In this document: piece by piece, positions 60,901 to 64,000 of the stretch
Position numbering within the stretch: the stretch's first letter is position 1
Layout of the letters: every line of letters begins with the position of its first letter
Source of the DNA: Bradyrhizobiaceae bacterium PARB1
GTDB taxonomy: Bacteria > Pseudomonadota > Alphaproteobacteria > Rhizobiales > Xanthobacteraceae
Direction of reading: 5' to 3'
Assembly (NCBI GenBank): GCA_002256345.1
Contig: NKIY01000008.1
Location: 1 to 64,000, forward strand
Length of the DNA stretch: 64,000 nucleotides
The notes under the pieces: model-generated
Databases searched by the model: none
Seen by the model: the letters and a program-made list of their open reading frames with translations, nothing else
What the model was told of the DNA's origin: nothing
Translations under genes and position numbers: made by a program

Positions 60901-62242
60901 AGCCGGCGGCGTGAACGGCGCTTTCGGCGCACAGGTCAATACCAACCTGCCTTCCAGCTTCACCTCGAGACTGAGTTACGACGCCAACAACGCCTATCTC
61001 GACCTGACGCTCGCTTATGGTTCGACAGCGGCGCCCTCATTCGGCAGCGGCCTGTCGGGCAATCAGAGCGCCGTCGGCAACACGCTGGTCAATTACTTCA
61101 ATGCCAATGGCGGCATCCCGCTGGCTTTCGCTGCGCTGACGCCGACCGGCCTGACTCAGGCTGCAGGCGAAACCACGGCAGGCGTACAGCAGCCGGGCGT
61201 GACGGCAGCCACGCAATTCGTCGGCACCCTGTCCGATCCAACCACGGCAGGCCGCGGCGCGGACGCGCCGGCGGCGATGGGCTTTGCCGACGAAAACGAT
61301 GCAATGAATGCCTATGCCTCGACCGGCCGCAAGCGCTCGGGCGGTGAACGCGACGCTTATGCCGCCATCACCAAGGCGGTGCCGCGGGCGCCGAGTTTCG
61401 TTCCGCATTGGAGCCTGTGGGTTTCTGGATTCGGCGGCTCGCAAACCACCGACGGCAACGCCTCCGCCGGCACCAATACATCGACCAGCCGCATCGCCGG
61501 CGCAGCAGTCGGTGCAGATTACTGGCTGTCAGCAGAGACAGTCGCCGGCTTTGCGCTGGCTGGCGGCGCGACCAATTACAATGTGGGCGGCGGCGGCTCG
61601 GGCCGCAGCGACCTGTTCCAGATCGGCGGCTTTGTGCGCCACACGATCGGGGCGAGCTACATCACGGCGACGGCCGCCTATGGCTGGCAGAGCGTCAACA
61701 CCGATCGCATGGTGGGCGCCGAACAGCTACGCGCGCAATTTAACACGAACACTTACACGGCCCGCCTGGAAGGCGGCCGCCGCTTCGTCGCGCCATGGCT
61801 GGGCGGCGTTGGCCTGACGCCTTACGCGGCGGCACAGGTGACTTATCTCGACCTCCCCGCTTACGCAGAGACTGCAGCGGCCGGCACCGGCGTGTTTGCG
61901 CTGGCCTTTGGCGCCAAGGGCATCACAGCGCCACGCACCGAGCTTGGCCTGCGCAGCGATAAATCCTTTGCGGTGAATGACGCAGTCTTGACGCTGCGCG
62001 GTCGGGCAGCTTGGGCGCATGATTACAATACGGAGCGCTCGGCCGCGGCAACCTTCCAGTCGCTGCCGGGGGCATCCTTTGTCGTCAACGGCGCGCGACC
62101 GGCCGCAAATGCCGCACTCACCACGGCAGAGGCCGAGTGGCGCTTCGCCAGCGGCATCAGCGTCGGCGCGACCTTCGAGGGCGAGTTCTCCGACGTGACG
62201 CGGAGCTATGCGGGCAAGGGCGTGGTCCGTTACGCCTGGTAA
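57926..62242 (+). CDS. Glycine-rich autotransporter (type V secretion) adhesin-like protein
   Basis: From ATG 57926 the product has 1438 residues. It has an extended signal region (about 1-47, ending TTDAAAQ) and a GGxGG-type glycine-rich section (about 50-260). The passenger carries repeats of the autotransporter-associated type (LTKTGAGTLRLSGSNTYTGGTT and variants around 395, 500 and 790). A C-terminal beta-barrel domain (last 280 residues) ends in VVRYAW, with a final aromatic residue. It should be surface-anchored or released and may act in adhesion. It is set between dnaA and dnaN, which are usually adjacent. The start could also be elsewhere in the region 57809-57926. Confidence 0.92.
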   Translation: MLRRICVGSPVSPRCKTTIRIEAWRRSLLIGTALAGVALITTDAAAQSTGGQGGRGNGNPANMGGVGGDFGTPGAVGATALSTYKGGGGGGGAAAAGGAGGTGSQPGGAGGTAGTNGTTGTPQGGNGGNGGNGSYSGGGGGGGGNGLRFTASGMQTAIIATGGNGGNGGGTNFSNPGPGGGGGSGGYGIGATGGALNLTTFGTIKGGNGGAGGNGSGASNAGGTNGSGGDGGGGVYFGSAGSILNIGAGSITGGNGGDPGVGGFDIGVAGRGGNGIDFAVSGSNAVSTAAGTTIRGGNGGTGAAGGAGIRGSGMSVTNLGTIAGGYSNLNGTGAVQADAITFTGGSNSLKLSDGTTTGTLNGGIGITGSLTIDPGTADGDSVVLNNVIHDASTAGSLTKTGAGTLRLSGSNTYTGGTTINSGTLAVSANNNLGTGSLTFGGGTLSVSGTGFTSSRDIAINSTGTILAADGNTNLTLSGVISDGSGAGRLITGGEGSITLTGINTYSGGTTLGHQARLIVTSDANLGAASGQLNFDNGVLSIADGFSSARTLNMVSGAKVEVASGTATLSGNVTLGNINGEGGIEKRGAGTLIYSGTASYGINYAVIGGTLKVGSATAINPAGFFFVQDAGSVIDLNGYSVAVSTLGGTTGGLVTNSSTTAATLTVRNDANANIPFSGNIQDGAGKIGLNISGRSYFLSGVNTYSGATIVSGESGISVSSATALSANSAYTMNGFLNLRSFNGTIGSLAGNGTVATTIGNVAVTLTTGNDNTSTVFAGDILDNNGGGTVALVKTGTGTQTLTGSNYYSGGTTIRGGALQLGNGGTAGFIVGNVANGGTLSFNRSNLYTFDGVIANDGINSGKVTQAGTGNTVLSARNTYTGATTVDAGTLTIAGSIASSMMTTVNAAGTLRGNGIVGNTTINGGTLAASIGGAAMTVQGNLAFTAASSYMIEVSPATAGRVNVTGTAALSGATVNASFAAGSYVAKQYTILNAAGGVNGAFGAQVNTNLPSSFTSRLSYDANNAYLDLTLAYGSTAAPSFGSGLSGNQSAVGNTLVNYFNANGGIPLAFAALTPTGLTQAAGETTAGVQQPGVTAATQFVGTLSDPTTAGRGADAPAAMGFADENDAMNAYASTGRKRSGGERDAYAAITKAVPRAPSFVPHWSLWVSGFGGSQTTDGNASAGTNTSTSRIAGAAVGADYWLSAETVAGFALAGGATNYNVGGGGSGRSDLFQIGGFVRHTIGASYITATAAYGWQSVNTDRMVGAEQLRAQFNTNTYTARLEGGRRFVAPWLGGVGLTPYAAAQVTYLDLPAYAETAAAGTGVFALAFGAKGITAPRTELGLRSDKSFAVNDAVLTLRGRAAWAHDYNTERSAAATFQSLPGASFVVNGARPAANAALTTAEAEWRFASGISVGATFEGEFSDVTRSYAGKGVVRYAW

Positions 62243-62414
62243 CGCCGAAGCCGGTCCGCATGACACGACGGTGACGCCCGCTTAATCCGTGGGCAGCGGC
62301 GTCGCATCCGCCTCAAAAGTCTTGCACTTCCCGTCCTTTACCGTCACCTTGCGGTCCCCCGCGGCACCGTTCCGGCTGCCCGGACTTCCATCGGATCAAT
62401 CGGGCGGATTTGTT

Positions 62415-63533
62415 ATGAAGGTTACCGTCGAACGCGCGCAGCTTTTGAAATCGCTCAGCCACGTGCACCGCGTGGTCGAGCGGCGGAATACGATTCCGAT
62501 CCTCGGCAATGTGCTGATCCGCGCTGAAAACGCCCAATTGTCGCTGAAGGCCACCGACCTCGATCTCGAAGTCACCGAAACTTTGCCGGCAGAAACCGGC
62601 ACCGCCGGTTCCACCACGGTGCCCGCGCATATGTTCTACGACATCGTGCGCAAACTGCCGGACGGCTCACAGATCGTGCTCGAGGCCGATGGCGACCGTT
62701 CGGTGATGGCGATCCGCGCCGGCCGCTCGCGCTTCACGTTACAGACCCTGCCGGAGAACGATTTCCCGGATCTCGCTGCGGGCGAAATGACGCACTCGTT
62801 CTCGCTGCCGGCCGCTGACATCAAACGGCTGATCGACCGCACGCAGTTTGCGATCTCCACCGAGGAGACCCGTTATTACCTGAACGGCATCTATCTGCAT
62901 GCTGCAGGCACGGCCGCCGCCGCGACCCTGCGCGGCGTCGCCACTGACGGTCATCGCCTCGCACAGATCGACCTCAAGCAGCCGAAGGGCGCCGAAGGCA
63001 TGCCCGGCGTGATCGTGCCGCGCAAGACCGTGGGCGAAGTCCAGCGCTTGATCGAGGATACGGAAGCCGAGATCACCGTCGAGCTGTCGCAGGGCAAGAT
63101 TCGCTTCACTCTCGGCAATGTGGTGCTGACCTCGAAACTGATCGACGGCACCTTCCCCGATTATGGCCGCGTGATCCCGCAGAACAACGACAAGGAACTG
63201 GTGATCGACAAAAAGGATTTCGAGAATGCGGTGGACCGCGTCTCGACGATCTCCAGCGAACGCGGCCGCGCCGTGAAGCTGGCGTTGTCGGCCGGCAAGC
63301 TGGTGCTGTCGGTGACCAATCCGGATTCGGGCAGCGCAACGGAAGAGCTCGAGGTCGAATACGCCTCGGACGCGCTCGATATCGGCTTCAACTCGCGCTA
63401 CCTTCTGGATATCGCCGCACAGATCGAAGGCGAAGTCGCCGTGTTGCGCTTGGCGGACCCCGGTTCGCCGACGCTGGTGCAGGACAAGGACAACAAGGGC
63501 GCGCTATACGTGCTGATGCCGATGCGGGTGTGA
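62415..63533 (+). CDS. dnaN: DNA polymerase III beta sliding clamp
   Basis: From ATG 62415 the product has 372 residues, the family length. It has three clamp repeats, starting MKVTVERAQLLKSLSHVHRVVERRNTIPILGNVLI and containing LNGIYLH and VATDGHRLAQIDL. The end is DNKGALYVLMPMRV. It holds the replicative polymerase on DNA. An upstream frame to 62289 is not family-like. A 172-base gap follows the autotransporter, so dnaN probably has its own promoter. Confidence 0.97.
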   Translation: MKVTVERAQLLKSLSHVHRVVERRNTIPILGNVLIRAENAQLSLKATDLDLEVTETLPAETGTAGSTTVPAHMFYDIVRKLPDGSQIVLEADGDRSVMAIRAGRSRFTLQTLPENDFPDLAAGEMTHSFSLPAADIKRLIDRTQFAISTEETRYYLNGIYLHAAGTAAAATLRGVATDGHRLAQIDLKQPKGAEGMPGVIVPRKTVGEVQRLIEDTEAEITVELSQGKIRFTLGNVVLTSKLIDGTFPDYGRVIPQNNDKELVIDKKDFENAVDRVSTISSERGRAVKLALSAGKLVLSVTNPDSGSATEELEVEYASDALDIGFNSRYLLDIAAQIEGEVAVLRLADPGSPTLVQDKDNKGALYVLMPMRV

Positions 63534-63564
63534 TCGTCCCCAAATGTTATTGTCGTGGCACGGC

Positions 63565-63656
63565 TTGATTGGGCGATCCAGTAAACACCGATGGCGCGGC
63601 ATAGCACTGGATCCAGCGTTTACTAGATCCCCGCTTTCGCGGGGATGACAGGCGGA
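63565..63656. repeat. REP-like element with ATCCCCGC hairpin
   Basis: ATCCCCGC at 63627-63634 pairs with GCGGGGAT at 63639-63646 around TTTC. The flanks CCAGTAAACAC and GCGTTTACTAG form an outer inverted pair. The CCCCGCTTTCGCGGGGATGACA core is a frequent proteobacterial repeat. It sits between dnaN and recF and may attenuate read-through. Confidence 0.65.
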
Positions 63657-63699
63657 GTTACGGGGCTCACATATTCACTCACGTTGAGTCTCATCGTTC

Positions 63700-64000
63700 A
63701 TGACCGCCTCCCGCATCCATCGCCTCTCCCTCACCAATTTCCGCTCCTATCGCGCGGCATCGCTGGAGACGTCCGCCGACATGGTCGCGTTGGTGGGCCC
63801 CAACGGCGCCGGCAAGACCAATTGCATTGAGGCCATCTCATTCCTCTCTCCCGGCCGCGGCCTGCGCCGCGCCACGCTGGAAGATGTCGCGAATAATGAA
63901 GGCGACGGCTCCTGGGCCGTGTCCGCCACCGTCGAAGGCGAGGTCGGCCTCGCCACCCTTGGCACGGGCATCGACCCGCCGATAGAAGGTACCTCCATTT
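63700..64000 (+). CDS. recF: DNA replication and repair protein RecF, N-terminal part (runs off right edge)
   Basis: From ATG 63700 the frame is open to the window end (100 residues). It shows the RecF start with LTNFRSY, the Walker A motif GPNGAGKT at 33-40 and EAISFLSPGRGLRR. RecF helps load RecA at gaps. It follows dnaN in the usual order. The remainder lies outside the window. Confidence 0.95.
   Translation, partial: MTASRIHRLSLTNFRSYRAASLETSADMVALVGPNGAGKTNCIEAISFLSPGRGLRRATLEDVANNEGDGSWAVSATVEGEVGLATLGTGIDPPIEGTSI

Noticed and set aside
1-64000. CRISPR arrays, tRNA and rRNA genes, insertion sequences
   Set aside because: No regularly spaced repeats, no cloverleaf-like or rRNA-like sequence and no transposase frame were found by reading; a tRNA scan was not possible.

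Overview
The window looks like chromosomal DNA of an alphaproteobacterium of the Bradyrhizobiaceae/Nitrobacteraceae (Bradyrhizobium, Rhodopseudomonas or Tardiphaga type). The evidence is its high GC content, the rpsT - dnaA - dnaN - recF origin-proximal set, a rhizobial flagellar cluster with MotC, MotE, FlbT, FlaF and FtcR, solitary Bug-type binding proteins, and REP-like elements of the kind seen in Bradyrhizobium. The genus is inferred from protein and gene-order resemblance; no search was run.

Layout. (1) 1-3551, minus strand: an STN/TonB-C-like protein, an ECF (FecI-like) sigma factor, a FecR-like anti-sigma factor and the N-terminal third-of-a-kilobase-plus of a filamentous-haemagglutinin (TpsA) exoprotein that runs off the left edge. 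This looks like a cell-surface signalling cassette placed directly upstream of an adhesin. (2) 3552-6648: a gene-poor, relatively AT-rich stretch with two orphan genes. (3) 6649-39133: a nearly complete flagellar locus. ftcR (plus strand) faces a long minus-strand array running from motA at 36862 down to about 7547: motA-fliM-(small membrane protein)-fliN-fliG-flhB-flgB-flgC-fliE-flgG-flgA-flgI-motE-flgH-fliL-fliP, then flagellin, then fliF-fliH-motB-motC-fliK-slt-flgE-flgK-flgL-flaF-flbT-flgD-fliQ-flhA-fliR and four small flagellar proteins. flgF-fliI diverge from motA on the plus strand. Many neighbours overlap by an ATGA-type junction. No chemotaxis genes, fliD, fliS, fliO or fliA were seen. 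(4) 39134-54238: housekeeping and accessory genes, including a GGDEF cyclase, an HD-GYP protein, two orphan Bug binding proteins, an acyl-CoA ligase, an Rrf2/disulfide-oxidoreductase/methyltransferase operon, a divergent TetR/GST pair with visible paired operators, a polysaccharide export lipoprotein and msrA. (5) 54577-64000: rpsT, a 1.2 kb non-coding stretch, dnaA, a 1438-residue glycine-rich autotransporter, dnaN and the start of recF.

How it fits together. The flagellar locus encodes export gate, MS/C ring, rod, hook, filament, stator (MotA/B with the rhizobial periplasmic helpers MotC and MotE) and post-transcriptional flagellin control (FlbT/FlaF); FtcR is the likely transcriptional activator. 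A one-domain FlgJ-like rod protein plus a separate lytic transglycosylase probably divide the wall-opening job. The two c-di-GMP enzymes close to the flagellar end may tune motility against adhesion, for which the TPS exoprotein, the autotransporter and polysaccharide export are candidates.

The most notable points are the autotransporter between dnaA and dnaN, the STN-sigma-FecR-FHA cassette, the matched TetR operators, the Rrf2 operon with a palindrome at its start codon, and several conserved-looking but uncharacterised small flagellar proteins.
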